Positions 1 to 8,013 of a DNA stretch of 13,792 nucleotides are shown here, in pieces. The first letter of the stretch is position 1; every line of letters starts with the position of its first letter. The position numbers and the translations under genes were made by a program. Under the pieces are notes generated by a model. That model searched no databases. It was not told the origin of the DNA and saw nothing but the letters and a program-made list of their open reading frames with translations. This DNA is from Glaciecola sp. UBA983 (GTDB lineage: Bacteria; Pseudomonadota; Gammaproteobacteria; Enterobacterales; Alteromonadaceae): NCBI GenBank assembly GCA_002292215.1, contig DBBN01000059.1, positions 1 through 13,792 on the forward strand, given 5' to 3'.

Positions 1-855
1 ATGGCTGATGCAACAACATTAACTGAAGCCGGTTATGTGGGTGAAGATGTTGAAAATATTATTCAAAAATTACTGCAAAAATGTGATTACGATGTAGAAA
101 AAGCGCAACGTGGAATTGTGTATATCGATGAGATCGATAAGATTTCACGTAAATCTGATAACCCATCGATTACTCGTGATGTCTCGGGTGAAGGGGTACA
201 GCAAGCGTTGCTTAAACTGATTGAAGGTACGGTCGCATCGGTACCACCTCAAGGTGGTCGTAAGCATCCTCAGCAAGAGTTTTTACAAGTAGACACGTCA
301 AAAATCTTGTTTATTTGTGGTGGTGCGTTTGCTGGTTTAGATAAAGTTATTGAGCAGCGTTCACAAAAGGGTGCAGGGATTGGTTTTGGCGCTCAAGTCA
401 AAAACTCTTCAGGCCGGAAGGCTGAAGGTGAGTTGCTTAAAGAAGTCGAACCGGAAGATTTAGTTCGTTACGGTTTGATTCCTGAGTTTATCGGTCGCTT
501 ACCGGTTGTAACTAGTTTAGAAGAATTGAGTGAAGAAGCTTTAATTCAAATTTTAACTGAACCTAAAAATGCGATTACTAAACAATACGGTGCATTGTTT
601 GCATTAGAAAATACTCAGTTAGAGTTTCGTGATGATGCGTTAGCAGCGATTGCCAAAAAAGCAATGGACCGAAAAACCGGAGCTCGAGGCTTACGTTCAA
701 TCGTTGAAGCGGTATTATTAGAAACAATGTATCAGTTACCTTCGACTGATAACGTGAGTAAGGTAGTCGTAGATGAATCCGTTATACAAGGTGAATCTCA
801 ACCTATTTTAATCTACGACCGGGCCGACCAAGCGGTTGGCGCAGAGTTGGATTAG
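1..855 (+). CDS. clpX: ClpX, ATP-dependent unfoldase of ClpXP (5' end missing)
   Basis: This is the C-terminal 284 residues of the AAA+ unfoldase that recognises tagged substrates in the cytoplasm and feeds them to ClpP. The window opens inside the gene: residue 1 here corresponds to about residue 142 of E. coli ClpX, so the zinc-binding domain and Walker A lie upstream, and the first ATG is an internal Met. The visible motifs line up with E. coli at a constant offset of 141. They are the GYVG pore loop (11-14), Walker B with catalytic Glu44, the RKH loop (87-89), the IGF loop that docks on ClpP (127-129), the arginine finger Arg166 and the sensor-2 Arg229 in a GARGLR motif. The frame is intact to the TAG stop. 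clpP would be expected just upstream. The identification is certain; only the 5' end is missing. Confidence 0.97.
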   Translation: MADATTLTEAGYVGEDVENIIQKLLQKCDYDVEKAQRGIVYIDEIDKISRKSDNPSITRDVSGEGVQQALLKLIEGTVASVPPQGGRKHPQQEFLQVDTSKILFICGGAFAGLDKVIEQRSQKGAGIGFGAQVKNSSGRKAEGELLKEVEPEDLVRYGLIPEFIGRLPVVTSLEELSEEALIQILTEPKNAITKQYGALFALENTQLEFRDDALAAIAKKAMDRKTGARGLRSIVEAVLLETMYQLPSTDNVSKVVVDESVIQGESQPILIYDRADQAVGAELD

Positions 856-872
856 CAGTTAGATTAATAAAT

Positions 873-897
873 AGGCCTGGTGACAGGCCTTTTTTTT
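873..897 (+). terminator. Intrinsic terminator after clpX
   Basis: A 7-bp stem (AGGCCTG/CAGGCCT) closes on a GTGA tetraloop of the stable GNRA class and is followed directly by seven T. It starts 17 bases after the clpX stop and separates clpX from lon. Confidence 0.9.
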
Positions 898-928
898 ACA
901 AAAAATACCACTTATTTTAATTCTATGA

Positions 929-955
929 TTGAACTTTCTCATCTTTGCCACATAT
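929..955 (+). promoter_or_regulatory. Sigma-32 (heat-shock) type promoter for lon
   Basis: TTGAA at 929-933 and CCACATAT at 948-955 are separated by 14 bases. The heat-shock sigma consensus is CTTGAA, 13-15 bases, then CCCCATnT, so the downstream box differs at one position. The promoter lies 33 bases before the lon ATG. No convincing sigma-70 pair was found here: TTGCCA (945-950) with TTTATA (969-974) would start transcription almost at the ATG. lon is a classic sigma-32 regulon member in enterobacteria. Assignment is by motif only. Confidence 0.65.
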
Positions 956-988
956 TAATACAATACACTTTATAAAAAAGAGAACAAA

Positions 989-3340
989 ATGACAGAAGAG
1001 CATGATCAAATGGATATGCCGATCCTTGCCTTACGCGATGTAGTTGTTTACCCGCATATGGTTATTCCATTATTTGTTGGGCGCAATAAATCTATTCAGT
1101 GTCTTGAATTTGCAATGGAAAACAACAAGCAGATTTTCCTTGTCGCTCAAAAAGATGCCAGTATCGACGAACCTACAGCAGATGATATTTATACTACTGG
1201 GACTATTGCCACTATTTTGCAGTTACTTAAACTGCCAGATGGTACGGTCAAAGTACTAGTCGAGGGGTCTGTTCGGGGTTCAATTTTAAAATACGATCAA
1301 CATGAGCCATTCTTTAAAGGTCGAATCTTGTCGATGATTGATGAGCCGGTTCCTGAAAGTGATCAAGAGGTATTATCACGCACGGCGATTTCTCAGTTCG
1401 AAGGGTATGTTAAATTAAACAAAAAGATCCCACCTGAGGTGCTGACTTCGTTAACGGGTATTGAAGAAGTTGCTCGTCTTGCGGATACTATGGCTGCTCA
1501 CATGCCTCTTAAACTATCGGAAAAGCAAAAAGTGCTGGAGATGGTCAAAGTTGAAGAACGTTTAGAGTATTTGATGGCGTTGATGGAAGGCGAAATTGAC
1601 TTATTACAAGTTGAAAAGAAAATCCGTACACGTGTTAAAAAGCAAATGGAAAAGTCTCAACGAGAGTATTACCTCAATGAGCAAATGAAAGCGATTCAAA
1701 AAGAATTGGGTGAGTTAGATGACACACCTGATGAGTTCGAGGCATTAGCACTGAAAATCAAAGAAGCTAAAATGCCAGAAGATGCGCTAGATAAAGCGCG
1801 TGCGGAATTACAAAAGCTAAAAATGATGTCACCAATGTCCGCAGAAGCGACGGTGGTGCGTAGTTATATTGAATGGCTCACCAAGGTACCATGGCATAAG
1901 CGCAGCCCCGTTAAGAAAGATCTTGCTCGTGCACAAGAAGTCTTAGATTCTGACCATTACGGTCTAGATAAAGTAAAAGAACGAATTTTAGAGTATTTAG
2001 CCGTACAGCAACGTGTGCGTAAGCTCAAAGGTCCTATTTTATGTCTTGTTGGTCCTCCTGGTGTAGGTAAAACCTCATTGGGTCAATCCATCGCCAAAGC
2101 GACAGGGCGTAAATATGTCCGTATGGCGTTAGGTGGCGTCCGGGATGAAGCTGAGATCCGTGGGCATCGTCGTACTTATATCGGTTCGTTACCGGGTAAG
2201 CTCATCCAAAAAATGGCAAAGGTAGAAGTAAAGAACCCGTTATTCTTACTGGATGAAATTGATAAAATGTCATCGGATATGCGTGGCGATCCTTCTTCTG
2301 CATTGCTTGAAGTGTTAGATCCTGAACAAAATTCAAGCTTTAGTGATCACTATTTAGAAGTGGATTACGACTTATCAGATGTCATGTTTGTCGCGACATC
2401 GAATAGCATGGATATTCCTGGTCCTTTGTTAGATCGAATGGAAGTAATTCGTTTATCGGGTTATACCGAAGACGAAAAACTGAACATCGCTAAGCAGCAT
2501 TTAATTGATAAGCAAATTGAACGCAATGGTCTCAAAGCCAAAGAGCTGACGATTGAAGACTCGGCCATAGTTGGGATTATTCGTTATTACACTCGTGAAG
2601 CCGGTGTGCGTAGTTTAGAACGTGAAATTTCAAAAATATGTCGTAAAGCGGTCAAAATGATCCTCCTTAAAGAAACTAAAGCGCCAGTTATCGTGAATCA
2701 AGATAACCTAAATAAGTTTTTAGGTGTTCAACGTTTTGACTATGGTCGTGCGGAGAAAAACAATCAGGTTGGTCAAGTCAATGGCTTGGCATGGACACAA
2801 GTAGGGGGGGACTTACTCACTATTGAAAGTACTTCCGTCGTTGGTAAAGGCAAAACGACATTCACTGGTTCATTGGGTGATGTGATGCTTGAATCGATTA
2901 AAACGGCAATGACAGTTGTGCGTGCAAGAGCGGATAAATTACGTATTAATAGTGACTTTCATGAAAAACGTGATATCCATGTTCATGTTCCTGAAGGCGC
3001 TACACCAAAAGATGGGCCAAGTGCTGGTATCGGTATGTGTACCTCTTTAGTATCTTCATTAACCGGAAATCCGGTTAAATGTGATGTTGCCATGACGGGT
3101 GAAATTACGTTACGTGGAGAAGTGTTGCCTATTGGCGGTTTGAAAGAAAAGCTGCTAGCGGCTCATAGAGGTGGAATTAAGACCGTTATTATTCCAAAAG
3201 ATAATGCAAGGGATCTTGAAGATATCCCTGAAAATGTCAAAGCTGACCTAGATATTCATCCTGTGCAGTGGATTGATGAGGTGTTGGAATTGGCGTTGGA
3301 AAACCCAATTGCTCAAATTTCAATCAAACAACCAGCATAA
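989..3340 (+). CDS. lon: Lon ATP-dependent serine protease (LonA type)
   Basis: Cytoplasmic AAA+ protease that degrades misfolded proteins and regulatory proteins. At 783 residues it is one shorter than E. coli Lon and collinear with it. Domains in order are the N-terminal substrate-binding domain (about 10-200), a coiled-coil helical region (about 200-310), the AAA+ module and the protease domain (about 590-775). The AAA+ module has Walker A GPPGVGKT at 355-362 with Lys361, and a Walker B ending in LLDEIDK. The catalytic dyad is Ser678 in a GPSAG context and Lys721 in LKEKLLAAHR. The start ATG has a weak AAGAGA ribosome site and gives the standard Lon N-terminus. The gene follows clpX, has a heat-shock type promoter, and precedes hupB, whose product is a known Lon substrate in E. 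coli. No lesion is seen. Confidence 0.98.
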   Translation: MTEEHDQMDMPILALRDVVVYPHMVIPLFVGRNKSIQCLEFAMENNKQIFLVAQKDASIDEPTADDIYTTGTIATILQLLKLPDGTVKVLVEGSVRGSILKYDQHEPFFKGRILSMIDEPVPESDQEVLSRTAISQFEGYVKLNKKIPPEVLTSLTGIEEVARLADTMAAHMPLKLSEKQKVLEMVKVEERLEYLMALMEGEIDLLQVEKKIRTRVKKQMEKSQREYYLNEQMKAIQKELGELDDTPDEFEALALKIKEAKMPEDALDKARAELQKLKMMSPMSAEATVVRSYIEWLTKVPWHKRSPVKKDLARAQEVLDSDHYGLDKVKERILEYLAVQQRVRKLKGPILCLVGPPGVGKTSLGQSIAKATGRKYVRMALGGVRDEAEIRGHRRTYIGSLPGKLIQKMAKVEVKNPLFLLDEIDKMSSDMRGDPSSALLEVLDPEQNSSFSDHYLEVDYDLSDVMFVATSNSMDIPGPLLDRMEVIRLSGYTEDEKLNIAKQHLIDKQIERNGLKAKELTIEDSAIVGIIRYYTREAGVRSLEREISKICRKAVKMILLKETKAPVIVNQDNLNKFLGVQRFDYGRAEKNNQVGQVNGLAWTQVGGDLLTIESTSVVGKGKTTFTGSLGDVMLESIKTAMTVVRARADKLRINSDFHEKRDIHVHVPEGATPKDGPSAGIGMCTSLVSSLTGNPVKCDVAMTGEITLRGEVLPIGGLKEKLLAAHRGGIKTVIIPKDNARDLEDIPENVKADLDIHPVQWIDEVLELALENPIAQISIKQPA

Positions 3341-3432
3341 ATTGATTAAAAAATAACCTAGGTTTGTTTTAAGGCCCAAGTTTTTTGACATTTTTTTTAA
3401 AAATCGACGGAAATGTTAATTTTTTTAAAATT

Positions 3433-3490
3433 AGGGCTTTCAACTTAGTCAAATTGTGATACCTTAAGTTCATTAGTTGCTTGAAGCCCT
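3433..3490 (+). other. Imperfect long-loop inverted repeat between lon and hupB
   Basis: AGGGC-T-TTCAA at 3433-3443 pairs with TTGAAGCCCT at 3481-3490, giving ten base pairs with one bulged T. The 37-base loop contains a second possible hairpin: AACTTA at 3442-3447 with TAAGTT at 3465-3470, which would compete for the same CAA. T-rich sequence follows. It could be the lon 3' end or a regulatory element upstream of hupB. The rest of 3341-3607 is AT-rich non-coding DNA with a perfect AACCTAGGTT palindrome (3355-3364) and a weak all-A/T hairpin (3417-3433). No gene is seen there. Confidence 0.4.
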
Positions 3491-3518
3491 TTATTTTATT
3501 GAGTTCAGCAATTAAAAC

Positions 3519-3546
3519 TTGAAGCATTAATTGTCCATCTTAATAT
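3519..3546 (+). promoter_or_regulatory. Sigma-70 promoter for hupB
   Basis: TTGAAG (3519-3524), a 16-base spacer and TAATAT (3541-3546) match the housekeeping consensus at four and five of six positions. Transcription would begin near 3552, leaving a leader of about 55 bases before the GTG start. E. coli hupB uses several promoters, and others could exist in this intergenic stretch. Confidence 0.55.
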
Positions 3547-3607
3547 TTAAGATATTCAATATAATAATAAATGTGTATTTTAATAAAAATAATGTAGGGG
3601 ATCTTAC

Positions 3608-3880
3608 GTGAATAAATCTGAACTAATCGAAAAAATTTCTGAAGCTGCTGATATCAAAAAAGTAGAAGCTGGTCGTGCATTAGATGCATTCATCGATGCG
3701 GTTACTGCTGAATTAAAAGCTGGCGGTTCTGTACAACTTGTTGGTTTTGGTACTTTCCAAGTACGCGACCGTGCTGCTCGCACTGGCCGTAACCCACAAA
3801 CAGGTGCAGAAATCCAAATTGCAGCTGCTAAAGTTCCTGCTTTCAAAGCTGGTAAAGCATTAAAAGACGCGTGTAACTAA
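3608..3880 (+). CDS. hupB: HU-beta nucleoid-associated DNA-binding protein
   Basis: A 90-residue histone-like protein, the exact family length, that dimerises and bends DNA without strong sequence preference. The beta-arm signature RNPQTG is at 61-66 with the intercalating Pro63, and the core strand reads VGFGTF (45-50). The N-terminus (NKSELIEKI) and the C-terminal [14 protein letters not shown] pattern are those of HU-beta, not IHF. The start is GTG, supported by a strong AGGGGA ribosome site at 3596-3601 with 6-base spacing; no in-frame ATG would give the family N-terminus. The position directly after lon is the conserved gammaproteobacterial arrangement and favours hupB over hupA. A strong terminator follows, so it is probably a single-gene transcript. 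Confidence 0.97.
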   Translation: MNKSELIEKISEAADIKKVEAGRALDAFIDAVTAELKAGGSVQLVGFGTFQVRDRAARTGRNPQTGAEIQIAAAKVPAFKAGKALKDACN

Positions 3881-3898
3881 GACCCGTATCTCTTATTC

Positions 3899-3926
3899 AA
3901 AAAAGGCTCTTTTAAGAGCCTTTTTT
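3899..3926 (+). terminator. Intrinsic terminator after hupB
   Basis: GGCTCT (3905-3910), loop TTTA, AGAGCC (3915-3920), flanked by six A and six T that extend the pairing. The shape is symmetrical, so it could work on both strands, but no gene on the - strand uses it. Confidence 0.92.
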
Positions 3927-3958
3927 ATTGCCCAAAAACCGCGTAATTACTAGCGATT

Positions 3959-3985
3959 CGTTGCATTTTCGTTTATCATGCAACG
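3959..3985 (+). repeat. Perfect 8-bp inverted repeat upstream of ppiD
   Basis: CGTTGCAT (3959-3966) and ATGCAACG (3978-3985) are exact reverse complements across 11 bases. The repeat lies between the hupB terminator and the ppiD ribosome site. No T-tract follows, so it does not look like a terminator. It may be a protein-binding site at the ppiD promoter or a leader hairpin. I could not find a good -35/-10 pair here. Confidence 0.5.
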
Positions 3986-4030
3986 CTAAAATTTTAACAA
4001 TAAAAATCCTCACGGAGTTGGCAGAATCTT

Positions 4031-5911
4031 ATGTTAGAGAGAATGAGAGAAGGACTACAAGGTCCTTGGGCTATGATTATCGTAGCGCTTATCGTATTGA
4101 GTTTCGTATTTGCTGGTGTTGGTAGCTATTTAACTGCGCCAGTTGAAACCGCTGCAGCAAAAGTTAATGGCGAAGATATTTCTGCACGTGCACTTGATCA
4201 AGCATATCAAAATGAACGTGGACGTTTAGAATCACAATTTGGTGAAGGGATCAGCAGCTTATTTGCCAATCCTGACTACTTAGCTAATTTCCGTCAAGGC
4301 GTACTTGATCGTTTAATTGCTGACAAATTAGTTGAACAAAAAGCACAAGCTCTAGGTTTACGTGTTTCTGATGCACAAATTAAAGAAACGATTGTGAACA
4401 TGCCTGAATTCCAAGTTGGTGGTACGTTTAACAATGACCGTTATTTAGCGGTATTACGTCAAGCGGGTTTTCAAGTGGATGATTTCAGAAATTACATGCG
4501 TAACACTATGACTAAAGAACAGCTTTCTCGTGCGCTATTAGCAACAGATTTTGTTGTACCTGCCGAAGTCATTACCCAATTGAATCTTGGTCGTCAAACG
4601 CGTGATGCAAAATACGCAACGATTGCAACAGCTCAATTTGTTGACGGTATTGAATTATCTGATGAGCAAATCAACAACTACTATCAAACTAATATCGATA
4701 GTTATGACACACAAGAGCAAGTGAGTGTGGCTTATGTTGAATTAGATGTCGCTGACTTATTACCAACAATTACAGTCACAGAAGCGCAACTGCAAGAGTA
4801 CTATCAATTTAATATTGCTAATTACCGTGCAGATGAAAAACGTCGTGTATCGCATATTTTAATCGAAATGGGTGATGATGCGGATGCGGCTTTTACTGCG
4901 ATAGCTGAAGTGCAATCTAAGCTTGCAGCTGGCGAAGATTTTGCAACGCTAGCTAAAACATATTCTAATGACACGTTCAGTGCTGAAAATGGCGGTGATT
5001 TAGAATATGTGACTAGCGGTGATATGGATGCAGCGTTTGATGCTGCGGTATTAGCGTTAGCTAATGTTGGTGATGTTTCTGATGTAGTTGAAACTGAGTT
5101 CGGTTTACATTTAATCAAGCTAACAGAGCTTGTGCCTGAAGAAATCACGCCTTACAGTGATGTGGTTGCACAGATTACTGAAGCGGTTAAGCAAGAGCTA
5201 GCAGCTGAAGAATTCTTTTTACAGCAACAAACATTGGCTGAATTAGCATTTGAAGTGCCTGATACCTTAGAAGAAGTGTCTGGCGCATTAAATAAGCCGG
5301 TTACGACTACTGAGTTATTTACTGCCAATACTGTACCAGCGTTACTAAATAATGCTGCGGTATTAGCAAATGCGTTTTCTCAAGAATTTATTGAAGCGGG
5401 TTTGAACTCAGATGTGATTGAGCTAAGTGACGAGCATGTGATAGTGATGCGAGTTGCTGAATATGAGCCACAACGCACACGTGCGCTTGCAGAAGTGCAA
5501 GACCAAGTAGAAGCGTCATTACGTGCTCAACTAGCCCAAGAAGCCGCGCTTGCTTATGCTCAGCGTTATGTTTCGGCTGCTGATGCCGAACAAGCGACTA
5601 TTTTAGCCGAGAAAAACGTCAGTTTGACTGAGCTTTCTGCAGTTGGTCGTACTGGTGCAACTGATATTGACCAAGCTGCGGTAGAAGTACTATTTACTTT
5701 GTCTCAAGGTAACGCGCAAGCGACGGTAACACTACCTACTGGTGATGTTGCAATTGTTGAGCTGGTAGCGGTTAATGACTCTGTTGAAAAAGATGAAGGA
5801 TTAGGTGCTGAATTACGTAACCGTTTAACCGGTCAACGTGCTCAAGCTGGATATCAAGCGTTTGTTGATGCATTAAAAGCAGATGCAGAAATAGTAGTAT
5901 TAAATAACTAA
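4031..5911 (+). CDS. ppiD: PpiD, membrane-anchored periplasmic chaperone with parvulin domain
   Basis: A 626-residue inner-membrane protein (E. coli PpiD has 623) with its bulk in the periplasm. In E. coli it sits at the SecYEG exit with YfgM and helps newly exported proteins fold. A short basic N-terminus precedes one transmembrane helix (about 12-33), then a SurA-like N-terminal chaperone region (about 35-250), one parvulin/PPIC domain (about 267-366; it opens RRVSHIL and ends FGLHLIKL) and a long C-terminal chaperone region. The E. coli parvulin domain is reported to lack isomerase activity, so the name need not mean catalysis. The start MLERMREG matches the family pattern; the GGAG at 4014-4017 is rather far (13 bases), so the in-frame ATG at 4043, preceded by GAGAGA, is a minor alternative. 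It follows hupB in the usual order. Confidence 0.95.
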   Translation: MLERMREGLQGPWAMIIVALIVLSFVFAGVGSYLTAPVETAAAKVNGEDISARALDQAYQNERGRLESQFGEGISSLFANPDYLANFRQGVLDRLIADKLVEQKAQALGLRVSDAQIKETIVNMPEFQVGGTFNNDRYLAVLRQAGFQVDDFRNYMRNTMTKEQLSRALLATDFVVPAEVITQLNLGRQTRDAKYATIATAQFVDGIELSDEQINNYYQTNIDSYDTQEQVSVAYVELDVADLLPTITVTEAQLQEYYQFNIANYRADEKRRVSHILIEMGDDADAAFTAIAEVQSKLAAGEDFATLAKTYSNDTFSAENGGDLEYVTSGDMDAAFDAAVLALANVGDVSDVVETEFGLHLIKLTELVPEEITPYSDVVAQITEAVKQELAAEEFFLQQQTLAELAFEVPDTLEEVSGALNKPVTTTELFTANTVPALLNNAAVLANAFSQEFIEAGLNSDVIELSDEHVIVMRVAEYEPQRTRALAEVQDQVEASLRAQLAQEAALAYAQRYVSAADAEQATILAEKNVSLTELSAVGRTGATDIDQAAVEVLFTLSQGNAQATVTLPTGDVAIVELVAVNDSVEKDEGLGAELRNRLTGQRAQAGYQAFVDALKADAEIVVLNN

Positions 5912-5930
5912 TACACTGTTAACAAATAAT

Positions 5931-5968
5931 AAAAAAGGCGTGATAGGATAACTGTTCACGCCTTTTTT
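5931..5968 (+). terminator. Intrinsic terminator after ppiD, probably bidirectional
   Basis: AAAAAAGGCGTGA (5931-5943) is the exact reverse complement of TCACGCCTTTTTT (5956-5968), with a 12-base loop: a 7-bp GC-rich core framed by A and T runs. It lies between ppiD and the convergent small gene that stops at 5987, and can serve both strands. Confidence 0.92.
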
Positions 5969-5986
5969 GTAGCTGTTGATTAAGCG

Positions 5987-6163
5987 TTATTGATGTTGGG
6001 TGAGAAATATCATCACGGTATAAAAAATAGCGATGACACCACTAAGGATAAAAATATAGAGGAAACCTTGTTTACCCTGTTTGAGGGTATAGTCGTTGGC
6101 ACGAAGATACATAATCCAAATAAGACTTAATACGAGGGGAATAATAAACAATAATCGAATCAC
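5987..6163 (-). CDS. Small two-helix membrane protein of unknown function (58 aa)
   Basis: An open frame of 58 codons starting at GTG (6163-6161) and ending in TAA. The predicted protein is almost all membrane. One hydrophobic helix runs from about residue 2 to 20; a polar hairpin, RANDYTLKQGKQG, covers 21-33; a second hydrophobic helix runs from about 34 to 54. Arg and Lys in the connecting loop suggest both ends lie outside and the loop in the cytoplasm. An AGAGG ribosome site stands about 10 bases before the GTG, a slightly long spacing. A TTGACC (6235-6230, - strand) could be its -35, but no good -10 is at the right distance. It follows the acyltransferase by 82 bases on the same strand and converges on ppiD. 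I do not recognise the family and assign no function. The hydrophobic pattern, ribosome site and otherwise empty gap favour a real gene. Confidence 0.6.
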   Translation of the reverse strand: MIRLLFIIPLVLSLIWIMYLRANDYTLKQGKQGFLYIFILSGVIAIFYTVMIFLTQHQ

Positions 6164-6245
6164 TAGCGCAATACCTCTTTAAAACATACTTTCACAATTA
6201 ATATCTATTACGCACGAATATGATTTAAAGGTCAACGTTTACATT

Positions 6246-7982
6246 TTATATCATGTTATTTTGGATTGTGCTCGATTCTTTTTCTCCAGTTATATAACGC
6301 TTATATTTCTTCGGTTTTAACATTTGTATATCCACCATGACTAAGCCATCAACACAATTATTAAAATTAGGATCGATATTAAAAGCATGATAATGAATGC
6401 CTTCAGGCTGAGCAATATCACTGTATTGCTTGAATAAAGTCGGAACAGCATACCCCATATTCGCTAACACATGCTTAAAGTGAGTGAACTCGGTTTTATA
6501 GTCGTCACCGTTAAATTGTGTAGAGGTTAACTTTTTACGGACATATGGGATAGTTGCTTGAGCACAAGGCAATGGCGCACCAAAATACAATGAATAGAAC
6601 GCAATAATTAACTGCTTAGCTTCATCGGGGTATGTATCAGATAAACTAACTGGGCCAAATAAATATCGGTATTTGGGATATTTACGAATGAATGCACCGA
6701 TCCCAACCCATAAATAGTCTAACGAACGTTTACCCCAATATTGCGGTTGCACAAAGCTTCGACCGAGCTCAAGTCCTTGTGAAAAATAGGGTTGCATATG
6801 CTCGTTATAATCAAACAATGTCGCGCTATATAGCCCTGTTTTATGCTGTGCTTGACTTAATTTAGCCGCATCGGCAAAGCGATATGCGCCAACGATTTCA
6901 AGTGCATCTTTATCCCATAAGACCAAATGAAAGTAATGAGGATCATATTGGTCGATATCGCGTTTATGTAGCGTCCCTTCACCGACAGCACGAAAAGATA
7001 CTTCACGTAAGCGGCCTATTTCACGCATCAAAGCACTCGATTCAGTATGTCGATACAAATAAATCGCTTTATTGTCTGAGGTTTGACCTAATGCTTCACA
7101 TTGCTCCTGAAGTTCGCGTAATACTTGTGCGCGATTTTCAGGTAAGGCAATAGGGGTTTGAGTTTGAAATAGTGGTGTTTTATCAAACCCGACAGCATAC
7201 AGATGCTTTTTAAAAAGCTTAAGCAATGATTTTAATGGTAAATGAGGCAGTGTGTATGAAGAAACAGGGATCAGTTCACCAATACGAATAGGGAAGTGTG
7301 CCTTACGCTGTTTAAACATTTCTTTAACGAGTAAGACTGTCGATAACGGTTTGTACAACATCGATAAACTATAAAATAATGGCGAATTTTTAGCATCAAT
7401 GAACATCGGTAAAATGGGTGCTTGGTGCTGCTTTGCTATGCGATAGAACCCACTACGCCATTTTGTGTCACGCACCCCTTGTGGGCGTAATCGTGATACT
7501 TCACCAGCAGGAAACACTAATAATGCCCCCTCATTGCTTAAGTGTTGTTTAATTTTATCCATATCTTGGCGCGCGGTTGCACCCGACATATTGTTGACCG
7601 GTAACAACACGTTATTTAATGCGGTAACACTCATCAACATTTGATTGGCCATGACTTTCACGTCGGGACGCACTTCATGGATCATTTTTAGTAACGCCAG
7701 ACCATCCAATGATCCTAGCGGATGGTTAGCGATAATGACGACTTTACCTGTGGTTGGAATACGCGCCTTTTCAGCATCCCTAACAGAATAAGTGACGTTA
7801 AAATAATCCAACACTTGTTCTACAAAATCAATACCGGATAAATGTGGGTATTGTGCGACAAATGCTTTGATTTCCGATTCATTTAGTAACTGCCGGAGTA
7901 AATAGATTAATGGCTTGGCAAGGACGGGTTGATTGGCAATTTGCGGGTATTGTTTGTAAATAACATCTGCGACTGAAAACAT
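6246..7982 (-). CDS. olsF: OlsF-like bifunctional acyltransferase, probable ornithine-lipid synthase
   Basis: Two acyltransferase modules in one 578-residue chain. The N-terminal half (about 75-265) is a lysophospholipid acyltransferase (PlsC-like) domain, with the catalytic motif HPLGSLDG (His87, Asp93) and the acceptor motif FPAGE at 157-161. The His-Asp spacing is one residue longer than the classic HX4D, as in the branch often labelled putative hemolysin. The C-terminal half (about 300-480) resembles the GNAT-fold OlsB family: LREVSFRAVGEGT, then RDIDQYDPHY and IVGAYRF. This fusion order is that of OlsF (Serratia proteamaculans; VC0489 of Vibrio cholerae), which N-acylates ornithine with a 3-hydroxy fatty acid and then O-acylates it. 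ATG at 7982 is preferred; a GTG three codons upstream (7991) is possible. Both have weak ribosome sites. The promoter region carries a Pho-box-like array. The hemolysin label, if seen, is probably historical. Substrate is inferred. Confidence 0.75.
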   Translation of the reverse strand: MFSVADVIYKQYPQIANQPVLAKPLIYLLRQLLNESEIKAFVAQYPHLSGIDFVEQVLDYFNVTYSVRDAEKARIPTTGKVVIIANHPLGSLDGLALLKMIHEVRPDVKVMANQMLMSVTALNNVLLPVNNMSGATARQDMDKIKQHLSNEGALLVFPAGEVSRLRPQGVRDTKWRSGFYRIAKQHQAPILPMFIDAKNSPLFYSLSMLYKPLSTVLLVKEMFKQRKAHFPIRIGELIPVSSYTLPHLPLKSLLKLFKKHLYAVGFDKTPLFQTQTPIALPENRAQVLRELQEQCEALGQTSDNKAIYLYRHTESSALMREIGRLREVSFRAVGEGTLHKRDIDQYDPHYFHLVLWDKDALEIVGAYRFADAAKLSQAQHKTGLYSATLFDYNEHMQPYFSQGLELGRSFVQPQYWGKRSLDYLWVGIGAFIRKYPKYRYLFGPVSLSDTYPDEAKQLIIAFYSLYFGAPLPCAQATIPYVRKKLTSTQFNGDDYKTEFTHFKHVLANMGYAVPTLFKQYSDIAQPEGIHYHAFNIDPNFNNCVDGLVMVDIQMLKPKKYKRYITGEKESSTIQNNMI

Positions 7983-8013
7983 TTTGTACACTTAATAAAA
8001 CTAACAAAGGCAC

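Noticed and set aside
3385..3410. TTGACA after lon as a hupB promoter
   Set aside because: The -35 is perfect, but no acceptable -10 occurs 15-19 bases downstream.
3417..3433. TAATTTT/AAAATTA hairpin as lon terminator
   Set aside because: All A/T stem with no T-tract after it, so too weak to call.
3455..3470. Possible CRP site (TGTGA half) upstream of hupB
   Set aside because: The second half-site reads AAGTT, not TCACA; only one arm matches.
3928..4125. 65-codon frame overlapping the start of ppiD
   Set aside because: It starts in the tail of the hupB terminator, lacks a ribosome site and runs out of frame into ppiD. Its product shows no domain or hydrophobic logic.
4822..5148. 108-codon - strand frame inside ppiD
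   Set aside because: Its Ser/Ala-rich product mirrors the parvulin coding strand; no start signals are present.
6884..7153. 89-codon + strand frame inside the acyltransferase gene
   Set aside because: It lies antisense to a well-conserved acyltransferase region, and its codons and composition look like a reverse-frame shadow.
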